64,000 bases of DNA from Kuafuiihalomonas sp050331295 (lineage in GTDB: Bacteria; Myxococcota; Kuafuiibacteriia; Kuafuiibacteriales; Kuafuiibacteriaceae): NCBI GenBank assembly GCA_050331295.1, contig JBHJGZ010000011.1:62001-126000 (forward strand). The letters are read 5' to 3'. Both the position numbers and the translations under genes were made by a program. The first letter of the stretch is position 1. Every line of letters begins with the position of its first letter. Under the pieces are notes generated by a model. The model worked only from the letters and a program-made list of their open reading frames with translations, was not told where the DNA came from and did not search any database. Positions 24,970 to 33,461 of this stretch are shown piece after piece.

Positions 24970-26325
24970 TCAAGGTGCTTCTCCGGCATCTCGTCGGTCC
25001 GTTAGGTGCCCGCGGAACGCTTGCTGCAGCACCGACCTTTCGAGCTGTCTTTGTAGAGCGGAGGCCCTTTCTCGCTGCGAGTCGACTTCGGTACAGCGTC
25101 GCAGCATTTCGTCAGCCCTTGAGATGACCTCTAGCTGCTCTTCCGGTGGGGGTAGCGGGACATACAGCTCTTGAAGCAATCGTGTGTTGAAGCCAGCCCG
25201 TGTGCTCCCCATCGAGCTACGCTCGATAGCCTTTCTGATGGAAGGAACCCCACGGAAAGCCAGATAGAGGAAGCGAGGCAGACACAGTCTGGGCGAAACC
25301 CGAACGCGAAGAAGATGGAAGGTCATGAGCGACCCATCTGCCTCAGCTGTTACCAGCGCAGAGCGCCCTACGGTCCCCGACCTAGTGAAGAGGACGTCGT
25401 TGGTCTGCAGACGGTATCGACCGAAGTCTTCTGCTCGCTTAAACGGAAGGTAGTTGCTTTTACTCAGTTCGAGATAGCCCCACTGGACGCATCCTACATT
25501 GAGAACTTGGACGCCCGAGTCCTCGAACTCGCTGGATTTCATAGACATTGGGCCAATCTGGACGACATCGCCCGGGTCGAAGCCTAGGTCTTTGACCTGC
25601 ACCCAGTTCCACGAGGGGGGTAGCTCCACCTCTGGTGTCGACTGGGATGCTCCTGCTCCCCAAAGCCGCCCATGCTTCGACTTCTTTGGAATTCGGGCAC
25701 GCTCCTCCTCCAAAAGGCCGCGGTGCCAATCGGGTTCGACGTTGGGGTTGGCTTCGCGCCAGTCCTTGGTGAGGTCGCCTCGGAAGGCGGCGGCGAGGAT
25801 GGACTTCTTCAGCTTCTCCAGGAGCGCCGGCACCCGGTCGAGCGACTCCTTGGCCTTCCTCGAATGCGCGAACAACGCATCCACCTTCTCGACGATGCGT
25901 TGCTGCTGTTCGATTGGGGGCAAAGCGAAGGGGCGCTCGAACGAAGGTTTGACCTTGATGAAGGGCTGAGCGCTTCCGCCACGTATCCAGAACGACTGGT
26001 CGTTGATTCGGCGCCAAAGGAAGTCTCGGTCGATTTCGGGACCGGTCCAGATGATGTGCGTGTTGGCAACCGCGCTCCACTTTCCGTCAGCTCGGAAACA
26101 CCGTCCACATCTGGCGCCGACAGCAGAGGCAATGATGGCTGGGCCCTCGTGCTCGAAGTGGTCGAGCCAGACGTCCTGACCCGAAGCACTAAATCCCGGG
26201 TACCGTCCATCGGCTGGTTCTGGATGAAGCTTGCCCTTGATGAGCTTCGAGTTCCCGGACTTGTGCTTTGTGATGTCGGTCAGCTTTTGCCAGCGCCAAC
26301 CAGAGGGAAGGCCGTCTTCGCTCAT
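24970..26325 (-). CDS. hsdS: Type I restriction-modification specificity subunit HsdS
   Basis: A 451-residue protein with the duplicated HsdS plan. Each target-recognition domain is followed by a conserved region: LPPIEQQQRIVEKVDALF (about 136-153) with the helix KLKKSILAAAFRGDL, and LPPPEEQLEVISRADEML with the helix LERSVLQQAFRGHLTD. Each TRD starts with the usual Trp-rich phrase (PSGWRWQKL and PPSWNWVQV). It sets the bipartite DNA sequence recognised by the complex. The start overlaps the hsdM stop by four bases (ATGA). The target sequence cannot be read from the protein. Confidence 0.95.
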   Translation of the reverse strand: MSEDGLPSGWRWQKLTDITKHKSGNSKLIKGKLHPEPADGRYPGFSASGQDVWLDHFEHEGPAIIASAVGARCGRCFRADGKWSAVANTHIIWTGPEIDRDFLWRRINDQSFWIRGGSAQPFIKVKPSFERPFALPPIEQQQRIVEKVDALFAHSRKAKESLDRVPALLEKLKKSILAAAFRGDLTKDWREANPNVEPDWHRGLLEEERARIPKKSKHGRLWGAGASQSTPEVELPPSWNWVQVKDLGFDPGDVVQIGPMSMKSSEFEDSGVQVLNVGCVQWGYLELSKSNYLPFKRAEDFGRYRLQTNDVLFTRSGTVGRSALVTAEADGSLMTFHLLRVRVSPRLCLPRFLYLAFRGVPSIRKAIERSSMGSTRAGFNTRLLQELYVPLPPPEEQLEVISRADEMLRRCTEVDSQRERASALQRQLERSVLQQAFRGHLTDRRDAGEAP

Positions 26326-27788
26326 TCCGCAGCCTCTTCCTCGGTGGTGGTCGGGGACTCCAGGAGCGCCGTTAGCTCCTCCAGCTCTTCCAGCGCCGTC
26401 CTCAGCTCGACCTGGATTTCGTTGGCGATGTCCTCAGGCTCGCCGAGGTCTTCGGCGGAGTCGGCGTCTTCGTCGCGGAGCCAGGCGATGTCGAGGTTCC
26501 AGTTCCGCTTCTCGATGTCCTCCAGGCTGAAGCAGCGGAAGCGACCTTCTTCGCCCTCGTCGGTGCGCTTCGACTTGCCGAGCGGGCTCTTGCCGAATGC
26601 CTTCTCGAAGGGGGCCAGATGGTCCTCTCGGGTGAACGGGGTCCGCTTGCCGAAGGAGGGCATGTTGGCCCTGAGGTCGTAGACCCAGACCTCCTTGGTG
26701 TTGCCGGTGTCCTTCTTGCCCCGGGTGAAGAACAGGACGTTCGTCTTCACGCCGCCGGCGTAGAAGATGCCCGTCGGCAGCCTGAGGATGGTGTGGAGGT
26801 CGCACTTGTTCATCAGGTCGCGGCGGATGTCTCGACCGACGCCTTCCTCGAAGAGGATGTTGTCGGGGAGGACGACCGCGGCCCGGCCTCCGGGCTTCAG
26901 GCCCCGGTACATGTGCTGAAGGAAGGCGAGCTGCTTGTTGTTCGTCGGGTAGGTGAAGTCGTCTCGGGTGGCGCTTCCGGCGCCCTTGGTCCCAAACGGA
27001 GGGTTGGCCAGGATGACGTCTGCGGGCTCCAGCCGGGCTCCGTCGCCGCTCAGGGTGTCGCCGAGCCTGAGGCAGCCCTCGGTGCCGGGCGGGCCCTCGA
27101 TGTTGTGCAGCATGCAGTTCATGAGGCCGAGGCGCCGGGTGTCCGCGACCAGCTCGACCCCGACGAAGGCCTGCTGAATCTGGAACTTCTGCTCGGCGTC
27201 GGACAGGTTGAACAACTCGTCGGTCTGGGACTTCACGTAGCGGTCGGCGGCGATGAGGAAGCCGCCGGTGCCGCAGGCGGGGTCCTGGACGACCTCGCCG
27301 GGCTTGGGCTTCATGAGGGCCACCATGGAGTCAATGAGCGGCCTGGGGGTGAAGTACTGCCCGGCCCCGCTCTTCCGCTCGGCGGCGTTCTTCTCCAGAA
27401 GGCCCTCGTAGAGGTCTCCGAGGCCCTCTTCGCGGGCGCTGTACCAGTCGAGGGCGTCGATGCTCTTCACCAGGCGTTCGAGGTGGGTGGGCTTCGTGAG
27501 GCGGGTCCCGGTGCCGCCGTAGACGCCTCGGACCAGCGGGCTCTTCGCGTTGCCGAGGTCGATGAGCATCCGCCGGTAGAAGTCGAGCTGCTCGGTGCCC
27601 TCCAGCTTGCGGAGGTCGTCCCAGCGGTAGCCCTTCGGGAGCTTGCTCTCAGTCTCCGTCTCCTTGGCCATCTTCAGGAAGAGGAGGAGGGTCAGCTCGA
27701 TGACGTACTCGTGGTAGCCCACGCCGTCGTGGCGGAGGATGTGGCAGAGGTTCCAGAGCCTCTGAACGATGTCCTGGGTGTTGCTCAA
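26322..27788 (-). CDS. hsdM: Type I restriction-modification methyltransferase HsdM
   Basis: A 488-residue N6-adenine methyltransferase. The SAM-binding motif is DPACGTGGF (169-177) and the catalytic motif is NPPF (262-265). The N-terminal HsdM helical domain includes LRHDGVGYHEYVIELTLLLF, and YFTPRPLI precedes motif I as usual. It overlaps hsdS downstream and the HEPN-like gene upstream by four bases each, so all are in one operon. With HsdS it methylates the recognition site; with HsdR it forms the restriction complex. Confidence 0.95.
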   Translation of the reverse strand: MSNTQDIVQRLWNLCHILRHDGVGYHEYVIELTLLLFLKMAKETETESKLPKGYRWDDLRKLEGTEQLDFYRRMLIDLGNAKSPLVRGVYGGTGTRLTKPTHLERLVKSIDALDWYSAREEGLGDLYEGLLEKNAAERKSGAGQYFTPRPLIDSMVALMKPKPGEVVQDPACGTGGFLIAADRYVKSQTDELFNLSDAEQKFQIQQAFVGVELVADTRRLGLMNCMLHNIEGPPGTEGCLRLGDTLSGDGARLEPADVILANPPFGTKGAGSATRDDFTYPTNNKQLAFLQHMYRGLKPGGRAAVVLPDNILFEEGVGRDIRRDLMNKCDLHTILRLPTGIFYAGGVKTNVLFFTRGKKDTGNTKEVWVYDLRANMPSFGKRTPFTREDHLAPFEKAFGKSPLGKSKRTDEGEEGRFRCFSLEDIEKRNWNLDIAWLRDEDADSAEDLGEPEDIANEIQVELRTALEELEELTALLESPTTTEEEAAE

Positions 27789-28477
27789 GTGTCTTCCTTC
27801 TCCGTGGTAGCCATAGCTTCCGCGATGCGGCGTTCGAGTCGCTGACGGTAGTCTGGTCTCATCTCACTCCAGTCGACGTCCCAGTCCTTGGCGGTTTCTG
27901 CGGCGGCCCTAGAGACCGCGAACTCAATCTCGTTCTGGATAATCACCGGAACGAAGTAGACGTAGGGCTCGTAGTCTTCGTCGTAGTCGACAGCGCAGAG
28001 CCCCCAGCACTCAACCAAGAGCGGGTCCACGATTCCGAAGGTGAACCGCAGGACTTTCTCCTGAAGGTTGAGCCCCTCTGGGGCGGCGAAGTGCTGAATC
28101 GTATTCCTTAGCTTTCCGAATTCTCGGAAACGCTCTTCGTCGGCGAGTTCAATACCAGCCGCTGCCCAAAGTCTTTCCGGCAGCTCCGACCATTGAATCG
28201 TGCGGCCGTGCTCGACCAAGTCCAGCAGCTCAAGCCGCTGGCTCTTTGCCTTCTTTCGGGTGGGCAACGAATCGAAAAGGAGGAGGGGATGTTCCTGTGC
28301 GATTCGGGCCTTGACGATGATTTCGGCGGCATGGGCGGCTTGAAGCACCGCGAGGTCCGGCCATCGGTCGTTCTCCATGCTCATGTAGCATGCGTGACGA
28401 TGGGCATGAGCCAGGGCGCCGAGCCCCAGCCGGAGCATGTTCCGCCAAACATCACTGAGACCAGATTCCGACTCCAT
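27785..28477 (-). CDS. HEPN-like protein embedded in the hsd operon
   Basis: A 230-residue protein between hsdR and hsdM, three bases after the hsdR stop and overlapping hsdM by four. The region LAVLQAAHAAEIIVKARIAQ (42-61) and FGKLRNTIQHF (120-130) give a helical pair with an R-x4-H motif (Arg124, His129), the hallmark of HEPN ribonucleases and AbiV-like abortive-infection proteins. The C-terminal half is charged and unrecognised. The HEPN call is from motif and context. Its place inside the operon suggests a second line of defence tied to restriction, or a regulator of it. Confidence 0.6.
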   Translation of the reverse strand: MESESGLSDVWRNMLRLGLGALAHAHRHACYMSMENDRWPDLAVLQAAHAAEIIVKARIAQEHPLLLFDSLPTRKKAKSQRLELLDLVEHGRTIQWSELPERLWAAAGIELADEERFREFGKLRNTIQHFAAPEGLNLQEKVLRFTFGIVDPLLVECWGLCAVDYDEDYEPYVYFVPVIIQNEIEFAVSRAAAETAKDWDVDWSEMRPDYRQRLERRIAEAMATTEKEDT

Positions 28478-28480
28478 GGG

Positions 28481-31400
28481 TTATGCGGCCTCCCCGTCGT
28501 CCCAGACCGCGTCGCCGAAGGCGTCCAGAATTTGGTCCAGCTTGCCGTCGAGCTGCTTGTCGATGGCCTTGTAGCCGCCCTTGGCCTTGAAGGCGCCGGA
28601 GCTGAAGGCTTGCTCGTCGACGACGACCTCCTGTTCGAGCTGGGCGGCGATGCGCTCAATCCACTTCCGCTGGCCCGGCTTCCAGCTCGCCATGCCGAGG
28701 ACCTTAGCCTTCGCCTGAGCGACGCGGTCGGCATAGGGCACGAGGGGTGAGCCAAGGGCCTTCTGGCGGATGAAGCCGATGATGCTGGCAGCGATGTCCT
28801 GGTTGGTCATCTTGCTCCAGGCCGCCTTGATGTGGGCCTCGGGGAATCCGGCGTTGGCCAGCTCCATCTTCAGGGTCCGGAGCTGCTCTCGGGTCAGGTC
28901 TCGGGGGCGCTGGAGAACGACCTGAAGGGCGGCCAGCTCGTTCTTGTTCTGCTCGATAAAGGCGCCGAAGGACTCCAGGTAGTCCTCCGGCTTCTGGCCC
29001 TGACCGAAGCCCTGCTCCACCGCCTGGAGGTCGTCAGAGTGCTCGCTGATTAGGAGGCCATCGCCTGTTCCTCGCAGGGCGCTGAACAGGTCGATGATGA
29101 GCTTGCGGAGCCGGGGCTTCGTCCGGAACAGGTCCCGAGCCTCGGAGGGCGCCATGTTGCGGAGGGCGTTCGGCAGCTCCGCCAGCTCGGCGCCGAAGAC
29201 GTCCTCGATGGACTGCCGGGCCATCTCGACTTCTGGAGGTGAATTCTGGAGGTCCTCCTGCCGCCGGACCGCGCGCCGGAGCCGGGTCACGATTTGGTCC
29301 AGAACGTCGTGGGCGTGGGTGCGGTCGTCCTCGGTGCCGGGTATGGCGTGGGCCTGCTCGCCGTCCAGCTCGTCCAGAAGCTGGTCGAGCCCGATGTTCA
29401 CCTGGGTGACCACCGGCTTCATGTCGGTCACGTCTTCGAGTGCCTGGTAGAGGTCGACCGCGTCGAAGATGTGGAAGACCTCCTTGCCGATGTGGTCGCA
29501 GCGCCTCGTCGCGCGGCCGAGCATCTGCTCGTAGAGGATTCTGGACCGGACCCGGCGGACGAAGACCAAGTTGACGATTTCTGGAACGTCGATGCCGGTG
29601 GTGAGGAGGTCCACCGTCACTGCGATGCTGGGCAGCTTCTCGTTCTTGTACCGGCGGATTTGGGCCATGTACTTGTCGGTAGCGCCGGTGATTTTCTGGA
29701 CGGCGTTGTCTTCGATTTCGCCCCACTGGGCCTCAAAGGCTGCCTTGAGCGCGGCCACCATGTCGTCGGCGTGCTGGTCCGTCACGCAGAAGACCAGGGT
29801 CTTTCCGGGCTTCTCGGGGTCGATGTGCTCGGCGAGGGCTTCGGCCACGACCCGCGTGAACTCCTTGGTCAGGACTCGCTTGTTGAAGGCCGAGACTTCG
29901 AAGTCCAGCTCGTCCTCCAGCTCGCTGAGGTCGGTGACCCCGCCGGGCCTGAGCACGGGGACCTGCTCGCCCTTATCGAAGTGGATTCCGGCTTCGGCCA
30001 GGCGGGTCACGATGCGGGTGGGGGGCTCGTGGTCGATGAGCCAGCCATCCACGACGGCGCGGCGGTAGCTGTAGCTGTAGACCGGGGCCCCGAATATCTC
30101 CTTGGTGTGCAGGGCGGGGGTGGCGGTGAGGCCGACCTTGATGGCGTCGAAGTAGTCCAGAACCCTGCGGTACATCGAGACGTACTCGTTGAAGCCGCGA
30201 AGCTCCATCTCGCCCTCGGTCATCTCGCGGTCCAGATTGTAGCCCCGGTGGGACTCGTCCACGACGATGAGGTCGTAGGCGTCGATGCCGAGCTGCTGGC
30301 CGTCCTCCTTGGTCTCCAGAACGCGGCGGACCATGGCCTGGACGGTGGCGACGTGGACCTTGGTTGACGGGTCCGGCTTCATGTCGCCCAGCTCCTTCAC
30401 CTCGAAGATTTCGGTGAAGGTCATGTTCTGGTCGAGGCGCATGTCCTTGAAGGCGTTCTGGGCCTGCTCGCCGAGGGCGGTGCGGTCCACGAGGAAGAGC
30501 ACCCGCCGGACCCGTCCAGATTTCAGGAGCCGGTAGATGAGACCGATGACGGTTCGGGTCTTGCCGGTGCCGGTGGCCATGGCGACCAGGTGGTTGCGCT
30601 GGCCTTTCTGGATGGCCTCTTCGACGGCGCGGACCGCGTCCCGCTGGTAGTCCCTGAGGCCGGTGTAGTCGAAGGGCTCGTCGTTCAGCTTCGCCTCGGC
30701 CTCGGCGACGCTGTGTTCGAGCATATCCAGAAGCCCTTCTGGACTGTGCCAGCCCATGAGCGCCCGGGGGTGGTTGGCGGGCTGGCGGGCATCCAGAAAC
30801 CAGATGCCGCTCTTGGTTTCGACCTGTCGGTGATACTCCCGTCCGTTGGTCGCGTAGAGGAAGGGCACCCGGTAGGCCTGAGGCGTGTCGTTCTCATCCC
30901 GGGCGTACCAGCCGTAGGCTCCGGAGAGGGTCGTTGGGTCCCGGTCGGCGGCGATGGAGTGGGTCTCCTGCCGGGTGGTGTAGCCTTGGGCGCCGGGGGC
31001 GAGCTGCTGGCCGGCCTCGAAGCGGTAGGCGATGGAGTACCGCTTAGACTGGGTCAGCACGCCGGCCACGTTCTTGTGCTTGCGCTTGGCCTCGACCACG
31101 CCGACGGGGGTGAGGCCGATGAACAAGACGTAGTCGGCCGGACCGGCGGCTGTGGGCCACTCAGCGATTGCGCGGTTCTTCCCCTTTTGGGGGCGGGCGC
31201 CGGCGCTGTGCCGGAGAAGCTCGCTGTCGGCCTCCCAGCCGGCCTGACGGAGCTGCTCGTCGATGATGAGCCTTGTCTCGTCCTCGGACAGGTCGAGGGC
31301 GTTGGAGGCGGCCACAGCGGCCTTCTGCATCTCTTGTTGGACCGCGGGTCGGTCGGGCTGGCTTTCGACCGCCTGCTGGCGGTCCGCAACCGTCTGCTCG

Positions 31401-32047
31401 AACCGGGCCTGGGCCTCGTTGAGGTCCTTCTCGAAGCTGGCGGCCAAGTCCTCCCAGGCCGCGCGCTCCGTCTCGGCCTTCTTGGCTGCAGCTTCCGCAG
31501 CTTCGCGCTGGGCAGCCTCGGCCTGGGCCAGCTCGCCCTTGAGCTTGAGCTTCTCGTCCCGCTCGGCCAGCTCTGCCCGAAGCCGGGCAACCTCCTGCTC
31601 GGCCCTCAGGCGGGCGGCCTCGGGGTCCTCGGGCTTCACGAAGGGCCCGGGCTTGAAGCCCTTGGCGGACCCGAAGGCGCGGTGAAACCAGATGGAGAGC
31701 TGGTAGGCGACCTTGAGCTGGTCCAGGGCCACCTTGTGGTCCGCGCTGAACTCGTGGGTCGCCCGATTCCCCTCCCGCCGGAGGATGTGGAAGAGGTCCT
31801 TGATACGGCCCTCGATGATGAGGTTCCGCTCCAGGCCCTTCAGGATGTCGAGCTGGTTGGTGCCGGTCCCGGCGTAGACACCGGCAGCCGACGCTGCGTG
31901 CTTGGCGAAGGCCTCCCCGAGCTGCCTCAGCTTGATGACCGTGGTCGCGGGGTCCGGAACGAAGGCCCGTTCGGCCGCCTGGGCAAGGCGGAGGAACACG
32001 TCGTCGTGGGCCTTGAGGAAGGCAAAGTTGGAAGTCGTCTCCAGCAT
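28481..32047 (-). CDS. hsdR: Type I restriction endonuclease/translocase HsdR with DUF4145 N-terminus
   Basis: A 1188-residue protein. Residues about 30-125 form a DUF4145 domain (LRQLGEAFAKHAASAAGVYA, then LRREGNRATHEFSAD). A long coiled coil rich in Ala/Glu/Arg spans about 140-240. The nuclease core GPADYVLFIGL...VVEAKRK has the D...ExK pattern. Helicase motifs follow: MATGTGKTRT (Walker A), LIVVDESHRGY (DEAH-like) and VDLLTTGIDVPEIVNLVFVR; the family arginine-finger motif is MLGRATRRC. It is the first gene of the operon. It translocates DNA and cleaves unmodified foreign DNA. Confidence 0.95.
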   Translation of the reverse strand: MLETTSNFAFLKAHDDVFLRLAQAAERAFVPDPATTVIKLRQLGEAFAKHAASAAGVYAGTGTNQLDILKGLERNLIIEGRIKDLFHILRREGNRATHEFSADHKVALDQLKVAYQLSIWFHRAFGSAKGFKPGPFVKPEDPEAARLRAEQEVARLRAELAERDEKLKLKGELAQAEAAQREAAEAAAKKAETERAAWEDLAASFEKDLNEAQARFEQTVADRQQAVESQPDRPAVQQEMQKAAVAASNALDLSEDETRLIIDEQLRQAGWEADSELLRHSAGARPQKGKNRAIAEWPTAAGPADYVLFIGLTPVGVVEAKRKHKNVAGVLTQSKRYSIAYRFEAGQQLAPGAQGYTTRQETHSIAADRDPTTLSGAYGWYARDENDTPQAYRVPFLYATNGREYHRQVETKSGIWFLDARQPANHPRALMGWHSPEGLLDMLEHSVAEAEAKLNDEPFDYTGLRDYQRDAVRAVEEAIQKGQRNHLVAMATGTGKTRTVIGLIYRLLKSGRVRRVLFLVDRTALGEQAQNAFKDMRLDQNMTFTEIFEVKELGDMKPDPSTKVHVATVQAMVRRVLETKEDGQQLGIDAYDLIVVDESHRGYNLDREMTEGEMELRGFNEYVSMYRRVLDYFDAIKVGLTATPALHTKEIFGAPVYSYSYRRAVVDGWLIDHEPPTRIVTRLAEAGIHFDKGEQVPVLRPGGVTDLSELEDELDFEVSAFNKRVLTKEFTRVVAEALAEHIDPEKPGKTLVFCVTDQHADDMVAALKAAFEAQWGEIEDNAVQKITGATDKYMAQIRRYKNEKLPSIAVTVDLLTTGIDVPEIVNLVFVRRVRSRILYEQMLGRATRRCDHIGKEVFHIFDAVDLYQALEDVTDMKPVVTQVNIGLDQLLDELDGEQAHAIPGTEDDRTHAHDVLDQIVTRLRRAVRRQEDLQNSPPEVEMARQSIEDVFGAELAELPNALRNMAPSEARDLFRTKPRLRKLIIDLFSALRGTGDGLLISEHSDDLQAVEQGFGQGQKPEDYLESFGAFIEQNKNELAALQVVLQRPRDLTREQLRTLKMELANAGFPEAHIKAAWSKMTNQDIAASIIGFIRQKALGSPLVPYADRVAQAKAKVLGMASWKPGQRKWIERIAAQLEQEVVVDEQAFSSGAFKAKGGYKAIDKQLDGKLDQILDAFGDAVWDDGEAA

Positions 32048-32259
32048 CCTCGTGCGGTCACGCCCGGGGCGAACGTGTGCTCCCCAAGTTGGGGTGGATA
32101 CCCCGATGTCGGCTCCTGCCCGGTTCGCTCATACCCCGTCAGGCGAGATTACCCCAGGCGCCGAATCGGGTGCAATTTCGCCGGCCCAGGTCGCGTGCCT
32201 GGGTCCTCCGCGAGGAGCCCCTCAGACAGGCCCCGAATGCGGCTCCCAGGACGGTTGAT

Positions 32260-32500
32260 GGGCCGCCCGTTCTGGACTTCGCGATTCCGCCAGGAGCGCT
32301 TCAGACCAGAATTTGTTCTGTCCAGAATATCCGGCCGCGGCCCGGACCCGGGATGCCGCCCTGAGGAGCCGACCAGGACTGGCCAGGGGCCGTCCGTTCT
32401 GGACCTCGCGATTGCGGAGGGAGCGCCTCAGGCCAGAATATTGCTGCCCAGAATCTCCGGCCGCGGTCCCGCTTCCCCGATGCCGTCTTGAGCCAGAAAC
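32260..32500. repeat. Imperfect 127-bp tandem duplication
   Basis: Copy 1 starts GGGCCGCCCGTTCTGGAC at 32260; copy 2 starts GGGCCGTCCGTTCTGGAC at 32387. They share further blocks in order: CTCGCGATT/TTCGCGATT, GGAGCGC, CAG-CCAGAAT, CCAGAAT, TCCGGCCGCGG, GATGCCG and a final GAG-CCAG. Identity falls towards the 3' end, so the duplication is old. Confidence 0.7.
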
Positions 32501-32570
32501 AGAAGTCCGGATACACAGCCTGTCCAATGCGCCACTTTCTGGATGTGCCTGGAACACCTCGGAAGTGGGT

Positions 32571-32681
32571 TTCTGGACTATTGGATGAAGGGATTCTGGA
32601 CTTCAAATTCTGGACTCTGGACTTTGGTGGCCTTGCTTTTCTGGACTTCAGACGGTCCCTTTATTTGTTGGCCTTCTGGAC
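32571..32681 (+). repeat. Run of five TTCTGGAC words
   Basis: Exact TTCTGGAC occurs at 32571, 32594, 32608, 32639 and 32674, four times continuing as TTCTGGACTT, plus one CTCTGGACTT. Spacing is irregular (14-35 bases), so it is not a simple tandem repeat. The same 8-mer is dispersed through the rest of the island. Confidence 0.8.
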
Positions 32682-32751
32682 TTAGAAGAGGCTAGTCTCC
32701 TCCGAACGGTTTCCACCTTTCTCCTTCAGCCTTCTCAGGCAAAGCCATGAC

Positions 32752-32963
32752 CATCACCGGCTGGAGCGGAGCGAGAGCCGGTGATGTCGTCGAGCGAAGC
32801 GAGACGACCGAGAAGACCCAGTGTTAGTGCTTCTTGCTTTGCCCTGCGGGCAAAGGGTCGGTCCCGCAAGGGGACCGACGAACCGTGGGTTCGTTAGGTC
32901 AGGGGCCTCAAGGAGGACAGGGAGGGAGGGCGAAGCCCGAGCGAGCGGCCTCCGGAGGCCGCT
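32752..32963. repeat. Cluster of seven inverted repeats/hairpins
   Basis: In order: CATCACCGGCT/AGCCGGTGATG (32752-32786, 13-nt loop); GTCGTC/GACGAC (32786-32808, loop GAGCGAAGCGA, similar to the first loop); CTTTGCCC/GGGCAAAG (32837-32855, 3-nt loop); GTCGGTCCC/GGGACCGAC (32857-32879); ACGAACC/GGTTCGT (32878-32894); GGGC/GCCC (32928-32938); and a perfect 20-bp palindrome AGCGGCCTCC/GGAGGCCGCT (32944-32963). None is followed by a T-run, so they are not ordinary terminators. A structured RNA or a single-stranded DNA origin are possibilities. Confidence 0.7.
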
Positions 32964-33239
32964 TCGTTATGGGAAGGAACTCCCGCAGCGAAACCACATA
33001 TTCCCGAAAAGTTGTAAATTTCACCAACCCGCCACACTCATGAAGAATTAGTCCAGAACGTGAACTATTCTACTTGACGCTTTAGACCGCCAAACCCTCG
33101 TAATATCTCAGTTTTGAGTCCGAGCATCCACCTGGAGCCCGGCGGGTGCCAAAGACGAAGCTCCCAGGAAGCCCGTTTTTTGACCCAGCAATCTCGCAGC
33201 CGACGGCCCCGAGCGTTGAGATGAGTAGGAGGTCATACG

Positions 33240-33461
33240 TTGAATCGGGAAGAAGCAGCGGCACCCCGGGAGGTGCGAAGGGTCACGTTGGGGCGGAAAG
33301 ACCTGGGGGAGCGCTGGGGCGTCAGCCTGGGGACCGTAGACACGCTCCTCAGAGACCACGAGAGGTCCCTCAGGCCGTTCCGTGTCGGTCGGCAGGTTCG
33401 GGTCCGACTGTCCGACGTCGAGCGCTACGAGGACCGTCAGAGAGCGTTCAGCCGTCGCTGA
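33240..33461 (+). CDS. Excisionase-like helix-turn-helix protein
   Basis: A 73-residue protein starting at TTG 33240, seven bases after a perfect AGGAGG. LGRKDLGERWGVSLGTVDTL followed by RVGRQVRVRLSDVERY is the winged-helix pattern of MerR/excisionase-type small DNA-binding proteins. Its 3' end overlaps that of the convergent integrase gene by 14 bases. As a small DNA-binding protein beside an integrase it is the natural candidate for the recombination directionality factor. This role is inferred. Confidence 0.7.
   Translation: MNREEAAAPREVRRVTLGRKDLGERWGVSLGTVDTLLRDHERSLRPFRVGRQVRVRLSDVERYEDRQRAFSRR

Larger units (their letters stand above)
32048..33239. other. 1.2-kb non-coding stretch of the island: repeats plus a hairpin cluster
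   Basis: No protein frame here looks real. From left to right it holds the hsdR promoter region, a two-copy 127-bp tandem repeat (32260-32500), a run of TTCTGGACTT words (32571-32681), seven dense inverted repeats (32752-32963) and an AT-richer segment (33001-33120) in front of the excisionase-like gene. Confidence 0.7.

Noticed and set aside
32752..32963. CRISPR array or integron attC sites as explanation of the dense repeats
   Set aside because: The stems differ from one another and there are no equal spacers, no cas genes and no attC-type conserved ends.
33074..33105. Promoter TTGACG...TAATAT before the excisionase-like gene
   Set aside because: The spacing between the two boxes is about 21 bases, too long for a standard promoter, so I do not list it.
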